Origin: Bradyrhizobium yuanmingense
GTDB lineage: Bacteria > Pseudomonadota > Alphaproteobacteria > Rhizobiales > Xanthobacteraceae
Direction: 5' to 3'
Assembly: GCF_029167105.1 (NCBI RefSeq)
Contig: NZ_JARFML010000023.1
Coordinates: 1-64,000 of the forward strand
Length of the DNA: 64,000 nt
Shown: in pieces, positions 26,150-34,375 of the stretch
Numbering within the stretch: position 1 is the stretch's first letter
Layout: each line of letters starts with the position of its first letter
Program-made: the position numbers and the translations under genes
The notes under the pieces: generated by a model
Told to the model about the DNA's origin: nothing
The model's database searches: none
What the model saw: only the letters and a program-made list of their open reading frames with translations

Positions 26150-26249
26150 GATCCATATCTTTCCGGCGTAGGGCGGCCGCGTCCATCGCATGGCGGCTTG
26201 TGTCATGCTGACCGCGGGCGACACCATGGGATGGACACGGGATATCAAT

Positions 26250-27224
26250 ATGCGCATCTGCATTTTCGGCGCAGGCGCCGTCGGCAGCCACATTGCGGTA
26301 CGGCTGGCGCGCGCCGGCCATGAGGTCAGTTGCGTGATGCGGGGGGCGCATCTGGAGGCGGCCCGTGCCAATGGCCTCAAGCTGCGCGTCGGCGATTCCG
26401 AGGTCGGCGCCAAGGTGAACGCGTCGGGCGATCCGGCCCAGCTCGGCCCGCAGGACGTCGTGATCTCGACCTTGAAGGCGACCGCGCTTCAGGGGCTGGT
26501 TTCCAGCATCAAGCCGCTCCTCCAGGACGACACTGCGATCGTGTTTGCGCAGAACGGAATTCCCTGGTGGTACGGCATCGGCCTGCCGCCGCGGCACCCG
26601 ACGCCGCCGGACATTTCATTCCTCGATCCCGGCGGCCGCCTGCGCGCCTGCATCCCGAAGGAGCGGATCGTGGGCGGCGTGATCTTCTCCTCCAACGAGG
26701 TGATCGCGCCCGGCGTGGTGCAGAACCTGACGCCGGACCGCAACCGCCTCCTGATCGGCGAATGCGACGACCGCAATTGCGAGCGGATCACGAAACTGCG
26801 CGGCGTCTTCAACGATGCGCGGCTGGAATCGCCGCCGGTCCCCGAGATCCGCGAGGCGATCTGGTCAAAGCTGCTGACCAACATGTCGCTGTCGGTGCTA
26901 TGCCTGCTCACCGGCCAGACCGCGCGCGGCGTGCGCGACGACCCCGCCTTCACGGAGGTGATTCCGCGCATGCTGAACGAGGCCAACGAGATCGCCCAAC
27001 ACTTCATTCCCGAGGTCAAGCGTGCCAGCCGCAGCGGCCCCGCCCCCAACCACAAGCCGTCGCTGCTGCAGGATTACGAGCTCGGCCGCGCCATGGAGAT
27101 CGACGTGCTGGTGAAGGCGCCCCAGGCCTTCGCACGCACCGCCGGCCTGTCGACACCGACGCTCGATCTGATCGCCGCGCTCGCGATTCAGAAGGCGCGC
27201 GACAAGGGGCTTTATTCCGCGTGA
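26250..27224 (+). CDS. ketopantoate reductase (ApbA/PanE) family protein
   Basis: 324 residues. NADP-binding motif RICIFGAGAVGSHIAVRLARAG is at 2-23, and the C-terminal helical domain has EAIWSKLLTNMSLSVLCLLTG with the conserved Lys. Family members reduce 2-dehydropantoate or other alpha-keto/beta-keto acids. A second, distant paralogue is at 45959-46966, and true PanE is usually elsewhere in such genomes, so substrate is open. ATG 26250 begins directly at the Rossmann strand. Its stop is three bases from that of the convergent hydrolase gene. Confidence 0.85.
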   Translation: MRICIFGAGAVGSHIAVRLARAGHEVSCVMRGAHLEAARANGLKLRVGDSEVGAKVNASGDPAQLGPQDVVISTLKATALQGLVSSIKPLLQDDTAIVFAQNGIPWWYGIGLPPRHPTPPDISFLDPGGRLRACIPKERIVGGVIFSSNEVIAPGVVQNLTPDRNRLLIGECDDRNCERITKLRGVFNDARLESPPVPEIREAIWSKLLTNMSLSVLCLLTGQTARGVRDDPAFTEVIPRMLNEANEIAQHFIPEVKRASRSGPAPNHKPSLLQDYELGRAMEIDVLVKAPQAFARTAGLSTPTLDLIAALAIQKARDKGLYSA

Positions 27225-27227
27225 GCC

Positions 27228-27905
27228 TCAGGCGAGTGCATCGATCCAGGCCGCGAGCGCGTCCAGCACCTCGGTGAGCGCCTCGTCATTGGTTCGGCCG
27301 GACTTCTTGAGCACCGCAAAGGAATGGTCGCCGCCTGCGACCTCATGCAGCGTCGCCTTACGCCCGAGCCGCTCGATGACGGGCTCGAGATGAGCGAGGT
27401 CGGCAAGCTCGTCGCGCGTGCCTTGCAGGAACAACAGGGGAATCGCGACTGCAGCGAGATGCTCGGCGCGCTCGCTCGACGGCTTCTTGGCAGCATGGAG
27501 GGGAAAGCCGAGGAAGGCCAGCCCTTTGACATCGGGGAGCGGCGACTTCGACTGCGCCTGCGAGGTCATGCGGCCGCCGAACGATTTTCCGCCGGCGACG
27601 AGCTTCAGCCCCGGGCAGAGCCGCGCCGCCTCCGCGACCGCTGCGCGCACGCTCGCGTGTGCGATTGCGGGCGGATCAGGACGTCCCTTCTTCGCTTCCA
27701 TGTAAGGAAAATTGAAGCGGAACGTCGCAATGCCGCGCCGGGCAAGGCCGGCTGCAACCTTCTCCATGAAGGAATGCCGCATGTCTGCGCCTGCGCCGTG
27801 CGCCAGGACGTAGCAGGCGCGCGCGTGGGTCGGCTGCGTCAGGATCGCCGAGACCGTGCCGATGCGCTCAATGTCGAGCTTGAGCTCTGTCGTCTTGCCC
27901 GTCAT
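27228..27905 (-). CDS. alpha/beta hydrolase (KANL3/Tex30 type)
   Basis: 225-residue small alpha/beta hydrolase. The nucleophile elbow is GGKSFGGRM (Ser108), with acid candidate Asp165 in GTRDELAD and His194 in GGDHSFAV, so the triad is complete. HGAGADM near 36-42 supplies the oxyanion hole. KANL3/Tex30-like bacterial proteins are uncharacterised esterases or dienelactone hydrolase relatives. It is on the same strand and downstream of the TetR gene but separated by two hairpin elements. Confidence 0.85.
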   Translation of the reverse strand: MTGKTTELKLDIERIGTVSAILTQPTHARACYVLAHGAGADMRHSFMEKVAAGLARRGIATFRFNFPYMEAKKGRPDPPAIAHASVRAAVAEAARLCPGLKLVAGGKSFGGRMTSQAQSKSPLPDVKGLAFLGFPLHAAKKPSSERAEHLAAVAIPLLFLQGTRDELADLAHLEPVIERLGRKATLHEVAGGDHSFAVLKKSGRTNDEALTEVLDALAAWIDALA

Positions 27906-27932
27906 GACCTGTGCAAGCCTCGCTGTGCATCC

Positions 27933-28030
27933 AAAGCGCGATGAGACCTGGATGAATCGTCATCGCGCTTTAGGTTGTTGTTTGCGCATGATCTTTCCGG
28001 GAAACCGCTTCGCATTTTTCCGGATCATGC
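27933..28030. repeat. two palindromes including a GCATGATC-type repeat (family E copy 1)
   Basis: AAAGCGCGATGA (27933-27944) pairs perfectly with TCATCGCGCTTT (27960-27971). Next, GCATGATC (27986-27993) pairs with GATCATGC (28023-28030) around an inner CCGGGAAACCGCTTCGC segment. Both sit between the TetR stop and the hydrolase start on the minus strand and probably terminate tetR transcripts. Confidence 0.8.
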
Positions 28031-28031
28031 T

Positions 28032-28688
28032 CTAGCGGCGCGTGCCGCTCGCGGGCCAGAGATAGTTCAGGACCTGATCGAGCGTCATCATGATCTCGCG
28101 GCGTCCGGCCTCATTGTTCACAGAGCCGAATTTCTCCTCGAGCGCAAGCTTGGCAAAGCCGTGAACGGTGGACCAGGCTGCCGCAGCCGCCGTCTTCGCG
28201 TCCTTCGCGGTGCCTCCGGTCAGCTCGGCGACGACGACCTCGAACGCATGGCCGGCGGCCCTGCTCGCCTGCTTCAGGCGCGCATCGTCGGCAACCAGCC
28301 GCTTGTTGGCAAACATCATCTGGAAGCGGCCGGGATGCCTCAACGCATAATCGACATAGGCAAGCCCCTGGGCGCGGAGCTTGTCGCGGGTGCCCTGCTT
28401 GCCGGAGGCCGCCTCGCGCAAGGCGCCGGCAAGCGCGTCGTAGCCGCGGATCGCCACTTCGGTGAGAAGGCCCTGGGCGTTGCCGAAATGATGCGATGGC
28501 GCGGCCGGCGAAACGCCGGCGCGGCGTGCGGCTTCGCGCAGCGTGAAGGCTTCCGCGCCCTGCTCGGCGAGAATGGCTTCGCTCGCGGCGATCAGCGCCT
28601 CCTGCAATTCGCCATGATGATATCCGACCTCCGGCTTTGGCCGGGTCGGAGCAGTGCTGCGCTTGGCGGCGGGGGCCCGTTTCTTCAT
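28032..28688 (-). CDS. TetR family regulator
   Basis: 218 residues. A basic tail (MKKRAPAAKR) precedes the helix-turn-helix (about 22-66, AFTLREAARRAGVSPAAPSHHF) and a ligand-binding helical domain with the TetR C-terminal WHG-like motif (AAAAAWSTVHGFAKLALEEK). It is divergent from an exported SDR gene; two copies of ACACTGTTCAGATTG lie between them, so it likely represses both. ATG 28688 is chosen over the GTG at 28700. Confidence 0.9.
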   Translation of the reverse strand: MKKRAPAAKRSTAPTRPKPEVGYHHGELQEALIAASEAILAEQGAEAFTLREAARRAGVSPAAPSHHFGNAQGLLTEVAIRGYDALAGALREAASGKQGTRDKLRAQGLAYVDYALRHPGRFQMMFANKRLVADDARLKQASRAAGHAFEVVVAELTGGTAKDAKTAAAAAWSTVHGFAKLALEEKFGSVNNEAGRREIMMTLDQVLNYLWPASGTRR

Positions 28689-28693
28689 GTAAC

Positions 28694-28742
28694 TTGACAC
28701 TGTTCAGATTGCAGCATATCTATCTTAACACTGTTCAGATTG
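28694..28742 (+). promoter_or_regulatory. SDR promoter with duplicated TetR operator
   Basis: TTGACA (28694-28699), 17 bases and TATCTA (28717-28722) form a strong sigma-70 type promoter. The 15-mer ACACTGTTCAGATTG occurs at 28697-28711 and 28728-28742, 31 bases apart, about three helical turns. Each has a CTG-TT-CAG dyad core. The first copy overlaps the -35 box and the second the expected start point, so binding would block transcription. Confidence 0.68.
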
Positions 28743-28760
28743 AGCGGACCGGAGTTCGAA

Positions 28761-29702
28761 ATGACCGAAATGCAGAATATCACCGCGAGCAGTCCCGTAA
28801 AGCGGCGTCATCTGGTCGGGGGCGCGGCGCTCGGCATGCTCGCAGGTGCCGTCGGCGGCCTCGCCGGCGGCGTGGCGCTCGGCCAGGGCGCGGCGCTACC
28901 GCAACAGAAGCCGAGCGGCAAGCAGAGGTTCGCCGGCAAGGTCGTGATCGTCACGGGCGGCACCTCTGGAATCGGGCGGGCCGCAACACTGATGTTCGCC
29001 GCCGAGGGCGGCCGCGTCGCCTTTTGCGGGCGCAACGCCGACCGCGGCAAGCAGGTGGAGACCGAGGTGCGCGAGTCCGGCGGCGAGGCCGTCTTCATTC
29101 GCGCCGACCTGCGCAACGAACCCGAGGTGAAGGCGCTGGTCGACGCAACCATCGCGCGCTACGGACAGCTCGACGTCGCCTTCAACAATGCCGGCATCTC
29201 CATCGAGAAGCCGCTGCATGAATTCAGCGCGGTTGAATTCGACGACGTGATCGGCACGGATCTGCGCGGCGTGTTCCTGTCGATGAAATATCAAATCCCG
29301 CACATGCTGGAGAAGGGCGGATCGATCGTCGTCACCTCCTCGTCCAACGCCATTGCGACGTCGGCCAAGCGCTCGGCCTATTCGGCGGCAAAGCGCGGAC
29401 TGGTCGGTCTGGTGCAGGCCGCGGCACTCGACTACGCAAAGCATGGCATCCGCATCAACACGTTGGTTCCCGGCACCACGGACACCCCGATGATCCGCCG
29501 GCTCGCCGGCATGGAGGGCCTGCCCGATGCAGCCTGGCACGTCGGCATCGCGCAATGGGCCAAATCGAACGTCCCGGGCTTGCAGCGCGTGGCAACGCCC
29601 GAGGAGATCGCGGCTTTTGCGCTGGTGCTGGCCTCCGACGATCATCCCTACACGACCGGCGGCCAGTTCGTGATCGACGGCGGCAAGACGGCTCATGGCT
29701 AG
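28761..29702 (+). CDS. short-chain dehydrogenase with Tat-type signal
   Basis: 313-residue classical SDR. Cofactor motif TGGTSGIG is at 65-72, NNAG near 134, and catalytic Tyr207-x3-Lys211 in YSAAK. Unusually, an N-terminal extension carries KRRHLVGGAALGMLAG (twin Arg at 15-16) followed by a long Gly/Ala hydrophobic segment, suggesting export of the folded, cofactor-loaded enzyme by the Tat system. ATG 28761 follows GGAG. It is divergent from TetR. The substrate is unknown. If export is real, the source of reduced or oxidised NAD(P) in the periplasm is a puzzle. Confidence 0.85.
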   Translation: MTEMQNITASSPVKRRHLVGGAALGMLAGAVGGLAGGVALGQGAALPQQKPSGKQRFAGKVVIVTGGTSGIGRAATLMFAAEGGRVAFCGRNADRGKQVETEVRESGGEAVFIRADLRNEPEVKALVDATIARYGQLDVAFNNAGISIEKPLHEFSAVEFDDVIGTDLRGVFLSMKYQIPHMLEKGGSIVVTSSSNAIATSAKRSAYSAAKRGLVGLVQAAALDYAKHGIRINTLVPGTTDTPMIRRLAGMEGLPDAAWHVGIAQWAKSNVPGLQRVATPEEIAAFALVLASDDHPYTTGGQFVIDGGKTAHG

Positions 29703-29919
29703 ATCGGACGCAGCCTGAAAACACAATTCATGGCGATCCCGGTGGGCTTACCGGCCGCGGCACCCGGCACGGCCGGATTGCTTCAGCACCGCAGCTCGTG
29801 CCTCTGGACCAGGACTGGATGTTTCCGATGAGTCCCGCAAGAGATACCCGCGCGACCGCGATCTGGAAACATCAATCTTCGCGCGTCCTCGGCGCGCATG
29901 CCGTGACGCGCGGGAGCCG

Positions 29920-31476
29920 TCAGCTGACCCGCCGCTCCCGCCCCTCCCAGAACGGCCTGCGCAGCTCGCGCTTCAGCACCTTGCCGGCACCGGACAACGG
30001 CAGCGGCGTCTCGGTGATCTCGATGCTGCGCGGACATTTATAGCCGGCAATCAACGTCTTCGTGAACTCGATCAGCTCGCCGGTCGAAACCTCTACGCCG
30101 CTGCGTTTGACCACGACGGCATGGACCTGCTCTCCCCATTGCTCATTGGGAATTCCGATCACGGCGCATTGCAGCACCGAGGGATGCTGGGCCAGCGCGT
30201 TCTCGACCTCGACCGAGTACACATTCTCGCCCCCGGAGATGATCATGTCTTTCACGCGGTCGACGACATAGATGAAACCGTCCTCGTCCATGTAGCCGCC
30301 ATCGCCCGTGTGCATCCAGCCGTCGACGACGGCGCGCGCAGTCTCCTCCGGCCGCTCCCAATAGCCCATCATCACGGTGTCGCCGCGCACCACGATCTCG
30401 CCGACGGCGCCCGCCGGCAGCGGCTGGTCGTTCTCGTCGACGATCCGCACCTCGCAGCCGAGCGTGGCACGGCCGGCACCGCGATGACGCCCCTTCCTGC
30501 GCCCCTCCCCGACATGCTCGTCGGGGTGCAGCAGCGTCGCGATCGGCGACAATTCGGTCATGCCATAGGCCTGCGTGAAACGCACATGCGGCAGTGCGCG
30601 CGCGGCACGGTCGAGCACCGCCTCGCTGATCGGCGAGGCCCCGTAGATGATGTTCTTCAGGGTCGACAGGTCGTATTTGCCGATCGCGGGGTGATCGACG
30701 AACATCTGGATCATTGTGGGCACCAGCAGCACGTCTGTGACGCGCTCGTTCTGCATCGCCGCCATCACGCCCTCGGGCGTGAAGCCCTGAACGATCACGT
30801 TCGAGCCGCCGGAGAGCAGCAGCGAATACATCGCCGCCCCGTTGGCAAGGTGAAACATCGGAGCCGCATGCAGATAGATCGCACTTGCCGGAAACAGGCC
30901 TTCGCCGAGCGCGTTGAGCGCATTGGCCATCAGATTCTGGTGACTGAGCATCACGCCTTTGGAACGGCCGGTGGTGCCGCCGGTGTAGAAGATGCCGGCG
31001 AGATCCTCGCTCTTGCGCATGGCGTCGGGCACCCGAGCGCTGCCCGCAACCAAATCCTCATAGCTCTCCATCCCGGCCGGCGCTTCGCCATCGTCGGCAT
31101 AGATCAGCGTCAGCCCCGGAATGGCGCCGGCCAGCTGCGCACCGACCTGCGCAAAGGCCTTGTCGACCAGCAGAACGGACGCGCGGCAGTCGCGCAGCGC
31201 ATCCTCGTTCTCCAGCACGCTCCAGCGAATGTTGAGCGGCACGATCACGCCGCCCGCCCAGCCGGTCGCCAGATAGAGCTCGAGATAGCGGTCCGAGTTG
31301 AAGGACAGCACCGCAACACGGTCGCCGTCCCCGACGCCGCGCGTGCGCAGGCCGCCGGCCAGCCGTGTAACGCGCTCGCCGAGCTCGCCCCAGCTGCGCC
31401 GCCGCTGGCCATAAACGGTCGCCAACCCATTCGGATTGATCTGCAGCGCCCTGCGCAGTCCGTGCGTGATGTTCAT
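29920..31476 (-). CDS. acyl-CoA synthetase (fatty-acid/aryl-CoA ligase family)
   Basis: 518-residue ANL enzyme. The P-loop is YTGGTTGRSKGVMLSHQN (about 168-185), with the A5 motif QAYGMTELSP (about 306-315), hinge WMHTGDGGYMDEDGFIYVVD and catalytic Lys in LPLSGAGKVLKRELR near the end. It activates a carboxylic acid, probably medium/long-chain or cyclic, for the beta-oxidation operon on the other strand. Its ATG overlaps the TetR stop by four bases (ATGA). The gap of about 217 bases after its end towards the exported SDR gene shows nothing recognisable. Confidence 0.9.
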   Translation of the reverse strand: MNITHGLRRALQINPNGLATVYGQRRRSWGELGERVTRLAGGLRTRGVGDGDRVAVLSFNSDRYLELYLATGWAGGVIVPLNIRWSVLENEDALRDCRASVLLVDKAFAQVGAQLAGAIPGLTLIYADDGEAPAGMESYEDLVAGSARVPDAMRKSEDLAGIFYTGGTTGRSKGVMLSHQNLMANALNALGEGLFPASAIYLHAAPMFHLANGAAMYSLLLSGGSNVIVQGFTPEGVMAAMQNERVTDVLLVPTMIQMFVDHPAIGKYDLSTLKNIIYGASPISEAVLDRAARALPHVRFTQAYGMTELSPIATLLHPDEHVGEGRRKGRHRGAGRATLGCEVRIVDENDQPLPAGAVGEIVVRGDTVMMGYWERPEETARAVVDGWMHTGDGGYMDEDGFIYVVDRVKDMIISGGENVYSVEVENALAQHPSVLQCAVIGIPNEQWGEQVHAVVVKRSGVEVSTGELIEFTKTLIAGYKCPRSIEITETPLPLSGAGKVLKRELRRPFWEGRERRVS

Positions 31477-32210
31477 CCCGTCCCTCCCCCCGTGCGTGTC
31501 TTCCCTGTGGTCTTGCGTCCTGAGTTGCGCCCTTGCGGCGCCCTCGGCGTCTTCTTTGTCGCCTGCAGCCGAACCTCGGCCGCCAAGCCGTCCGTCAGCC
31601 GCACCGTGAACTCATCGGCGATCGCGGTCGGCGACAGCTTGCCCTCCCGCCGATACCAATGGCCGATCCAATTGAGCGAACCCGCGATCGCGAAGGCTGC
31701 AAGCTTGGGATCGCAAGGCCTGATCGAACCGTCGGCAATGCCTGCAGTAATGTATCGCCGGAAGGTGGCGTCGATCCGCCTCTTGGCGGCGCGCGCGACA
31801 CCGGCGTTCCGCTCGGTCAGGTCGCGCAGATCGAAACGCACGAGGCTGGCGCCGAAATCGGTCGCCATCAGTTCGGCATAGGCATGCACCAACTTGCGCA
31901 GCTTGGCGACTCCAGAGCCACCACCGGCGTTGATCTCCGTGATCACGCTGTCGACGAGTTCGGCGCCCATCGACCAGCATTCGAACAGGATCTCGTCCTT
32001 GCCCCGGAAGTAATTGTACAGCGCGGGCTTGGTGATGTTCAGCCGCTCGGCAACCTCGTTCAGCGTCACGCGATGATAGCCCTGCTCCAGGAACAGTTGC
32101 ACGGCGGCGCGCAGCACCGCCTCGCGTTTCTCGTCGCGGGCGCGGCGGCGGCTCTCGAACGGCAGCCAGGGCGAAGGCGATGACGGCGGAGCGGGCGGCG
32201 CTGAATCCAT
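31473..32210 (-). CDS. TetR family regulator of the beta-oxidation locus
   Basis: 245 residues. After a Pro/Ser-rich N-terminus, the helix-turn-helix VTLNEVAERLNITKPALYNYF is at about 48-68. The C-terminal domain resembles TetR_C acyl-CoA-responsive repressors, followed by a basic tail rich in Thr, Arg and Gly. It is first gene of a two-gene operon with the acyl-CoA ligase and divergent from the thiolase operon. A palindrome TTACC-TATG-GGTAA between them is its likely site. Acyl-CoA would be the expected inducer. Confidence 0.9.
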   Translation of the reverse strand: MDSAPPAPPSSPSPWLPFESRRRARDEKREAVLRAAVQLFLEQGYHRVTLNEVAERLNITKPALYNYFRGKDEILFECWSMGAELVDSVITEINAGGGSGVAKLRKLVHAYAELMATDFGASLVRFDLRDLTERNAGVARAAKRRIDATFRRYITAGIADGSIRPCDPKLAAFAIAGSLNWIGHWYRREGKLSPTAIADEFTVRLTDGLAAEVRLQATKKTPRAPQGRNSGRKTTGKTRTGGGTG

Positions 32211-32220
32211 GGTCGGTCGG

Positions 32221-32282
32221 TTGACTCTGGTGGAGATCGGACGATATGTTACCTATGGGTAATAAAAAGTCCAATGGGTAAT
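32221..32282 (+). promoter_or_regulatory. thiolase-operon promoter with TetR operator
   Basis: TTGACT (32221-32226), 18 bases and TATGTT (32245-32250) form a possible promoter. The palindrome TTACCTATGGGTAA (32249-32262) starts inside the -10 box and covers the start point. A further half-site-like CAATGGGTAAT lies at 32272-32282. GGGAGG at 32286-32291 is the ribosome site for the thiolase. Confidence 0.6.
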
Positions 32283-32298
32283 TTATTGGGAGGATGCG

Positions 32299-33480
32299 AT
32301 GTCTGACGTCGTCGTCGCCGGGGTCGGCATGATCCCGTTCGCCAAGCCTGGCGCCAGCGCGCCCTATCACGAGATGGGAACGGAAGCGGTCAAGCTTGCG
32401 CTCGCCGATGCCGGCCTTGGCTACGAGAAGATCGAGCAGGCCTATGTCGGATACGTCTATGGCGATTCCACCTGCGGGCAGCGCGCGCTGTACCCGGTCG
32501 GGATGACCGGCATCCCCATCGTCAACGTCAACAACAATTGCTCGACCGGCTCGACCGCGCTGTTCATGGCGCGGCAAATGATCGCAAGCGGGGCGCTGGA
32601 TTGCGTGCTGGCGGTCGGCTTCGAGCAGATGAAGCCCGGCGCGCTCGGCAGCGTCTACACCGATCGCCCGAGCGCGTTCGAGGACTTCGACGCCGCCGCG
32701 GACCAGCTGATCGACGCCCCCGGCATTCCGCTCGCGCTGCGCTATTTCGGCGGCGCCGGGCTCAGCCACATGAAGAAATACGGCACGCCGCTCGACGCCT
32801 TCGCCAAGGTGCGCGCCAAGGCGAGCCGACATGCGAAGAACAATCCGCTCGCGCTTTTCCGCAAGGAAGTCACGGCGGACGACGTGATGAACGACCAAGT
32901 GATCTGGCCGGGCGTGATGACGCGCCTGATGGCGTGCCCGCCGACCTGCGGCGGCGCCGCCGCCGTGCTGGTCTCCGAGCGGTTTGCGGACAAGCATGGC
33001 ATCGGCAAGGAGGTGCGCATCGCGGCGCAGGCCATGACCACCGATACACCCTCGACCTTCAAGGCCGGCGACATGATGCAGCTGGTCGGCTACGACATGG
33101 CAAAAGAGGCGGCCAGCCGGGTTTATGAGAGCGCCGGCATCGGCCCCGGCGATCTCGACGTGGTCGAGCTGCACGACTGCTTTGCCCATAACGAGCTCAT
33201 CACCTACGAGGCACTCGGCCTCTGCGGCGAAGGCGAAGCCGGCAAGTTCATCAATGACGGCGACAACACTTATGGCGGCCGGATCGTGACCAATCCGTCC
33301 GGCGGATTGCTGTCCAAAGGACATCCGCTCGGCGCCACCGGGCTTGCGCAGTGCTACGAGCTGACGCGGCAGCTGCGCGGCACCGCAGGCTCCACGCAGG
33401 TCGAGGGTGCGAAGGTCGCGCTCCAGCACAATCTGGGCCTCGGCGGCGCCTGCGTCGTCACGCTCTACAAGCGGCACTGA
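32299..33480 (+). CDS. SCPx-type thiolase (lipid-transfer protein-like acyl-CoA acetyltransferase)
   Basis: 393-residue thiolase-fold enzyme of the SCP-x/non-specific lipid-transfer group. Nucleophile Cys81 lies in NNNCSTGS. HDCFAHNELITYEALG and the C-terminal HPLGATGL (His) and GLGGACVV (Cys) complete the active site. This group cleaves bulky 3-ketoacyl-CoAs such as branched-chain or steroid side-chain intermediates. It heads an operon of five genes that together make one beta-oxidation turn, with an eight-base gap to the next gene. Confidence 0.9.
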   Translation: MSDVVVAGVGMIPFAKPGASAPYHEMGTEAVKLALADAGLGYEKIEQAYVGYVYGDSTCGQRALYPVGMTGIPIVNVNNNCSTGSTALFMARQMIASGALDCVLAVGFEQMKPGALGSVYTDRPSAFEDFDAAADQLIDAPGIPLALRYFGGAGLSHMKKYGTPLDAFAKVRAKASRHAKNNPLALFRKEVTADDVMNDQVIWPGVMTRLMACPPTCGGAAAVLVSERFADKHGIGKEVRIAAQAMTTDTPSTFKAGDMMQLVGYDMAKEAASRVYESAGIGPGDLDVVELHDCFAHNELITYEALGLCGEGEAGKFINDGDNTYGGRIVTNPSGGLLSKGHPLGATGLAQCYELTRQLRGTAGSTQVEGAKVALQHNLGLGGACVVTLYKRH

Positions 33481-33488
33481 TATCGGCC

Positions 33489-33944
33489 ATGGTCGACCAG
33501 TCCGCCGTAGGGCGCAGCTTCACGCCGGTCACCGCGCGCGTAGAGCCCGGCCGTCTCCGCTACTTCCTCAACACGCTGGGTGAACAGAATCCGGTCTACC
33601 GCAATGCGGATGCCGCGCGAGCGGCTGGATTCGCTGGCACCCCAGTGCCGCCGACCTATCTGTTCTGCCTGGAGATGATGGACGTCGACGACCCATTCGA
33701 GATGTTCAGCACGCTCGGCATTGATCTCGCCCGCGTGCTGCATGGCGAGCAGAGCTTCGTCTATCATGCGCCGGTTCTGGTCGGCGACACCCTGACATTT
33801 CGGCCGCGCGTAACCAGCGTAATGGACAAGAAGGGTGGCGCGATGACGCTGATCGGCATCCGATGCGAGGTGACCAACCAGGACGGCGTGCATGTCGCCG
33901 ATACCGCGCGGACCATCGTCGTCCGCAACGAGGTGACGTCATGA
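33489..33944 (+). CDS. MaoC-like hot-dog protein, non-catalytic subunit
   Basis: 151 residues, FAS1-type N-terminal MaoC dehydratase fold (RFFxxLGEQNPVY-like start, then PPTYLFCLEM and HGEQSFVYHAPVLVGDTL). In the catalytic position it reads EQNPVYRNAD, lacking the Asp and His of the hydratase-2 motif. It therefore probably pairs with the next gene product, which has both, as a heterodimeric enoyl-CoA hydratase. Its stop overlaps the next start (ATGA at 33941-33944). Confidence 0.85.
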   Translation: MVDQSAVGRSFTPVTARVEPGRLRYFLNTLGEQNPVYRNADAARAAGFAGTPVPPTYLFCLEMMDVDDPFEMFSTLGIDLARVLHGEQSFVYHAPVLVGDTLTFRPRVTSVMDKKGGAMTLIGIRCEVTNQDGVHVADTARTIVVRNEVTS

Positions 33945-34375
33945 CGGCATCCGGAGACATCAAGGCCGGCGACCGCATCGTCCACAAGGTCTTTCCGCCG
34001 ATCACCCGCCACACGCTCGCGCTCTATTGCGGCGCATCGGGCGACCACAACCCGATTCACGTCGACATCGACTTCGCCAAGGCGGCCGGATTTCCGGACG
34101 TATTTGCCCACGGCATGCTGGTGATGGCCTGTCTCGGGCAGGCGCTGACGGATGTGGTGCCGCCCTCGAAGCTCCGCACCTTTACGACCCGGTTCGTCTC
34201 GATCACTCAGCTCGGCGCCAAGCTCACTTGCGAAGGCACCGTGACCGAGCTCTTCGCCGAGGATGGCGAGGATCGCGCAAGGCTCGCGCTCACCACCAGG
34301 GACGATCGCGGCGAGCTCAAGCTCGACGGCAGCGCCGTCGTCGCGCTCGGACAGCAAGAGGACTCATCCAGATGA
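33941..34375 (+). CDS. MaoC-type (R)-enoyl-CoA hydratase, catalytic subunit
   Basis: 144-residue hot-dog protein with the hydratase-2 motif GASGDHNPIHVD (Asp35, His40) and FAHGMLVM. It adds water across a 2-enoyl-CoA to give the (R)-3-hydroxyacyl-CoA, probably in complex with the preceding degenerate subunit. Start and stop codons overlap both neighbours by four bases, which supports fixed stoichiometry. The product would be oxidised by the SDR encoded next. Confidence 0.9.
   Translation: MTASGDIKAGDRIVHKVFPPITRHTLALYCGASGDHNPIHVDIDFAKAAGFPDVFAHGMLVMACLGQALTDVVPPSKLRTFTTRFVSITQLGAKLTCEGTVTELFAEDGEDRARLALTTRDDRGELKLDGSAVVALGQQEDSSR

Noticed and set aside
30121..33477. Long frames opposite acyl-CoA ligase, TetR and thiolase genes
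   Set aside because: Shadows of genes with clear catalytic motifs; overlapping start codons and ribosome sites support the sense genes only.
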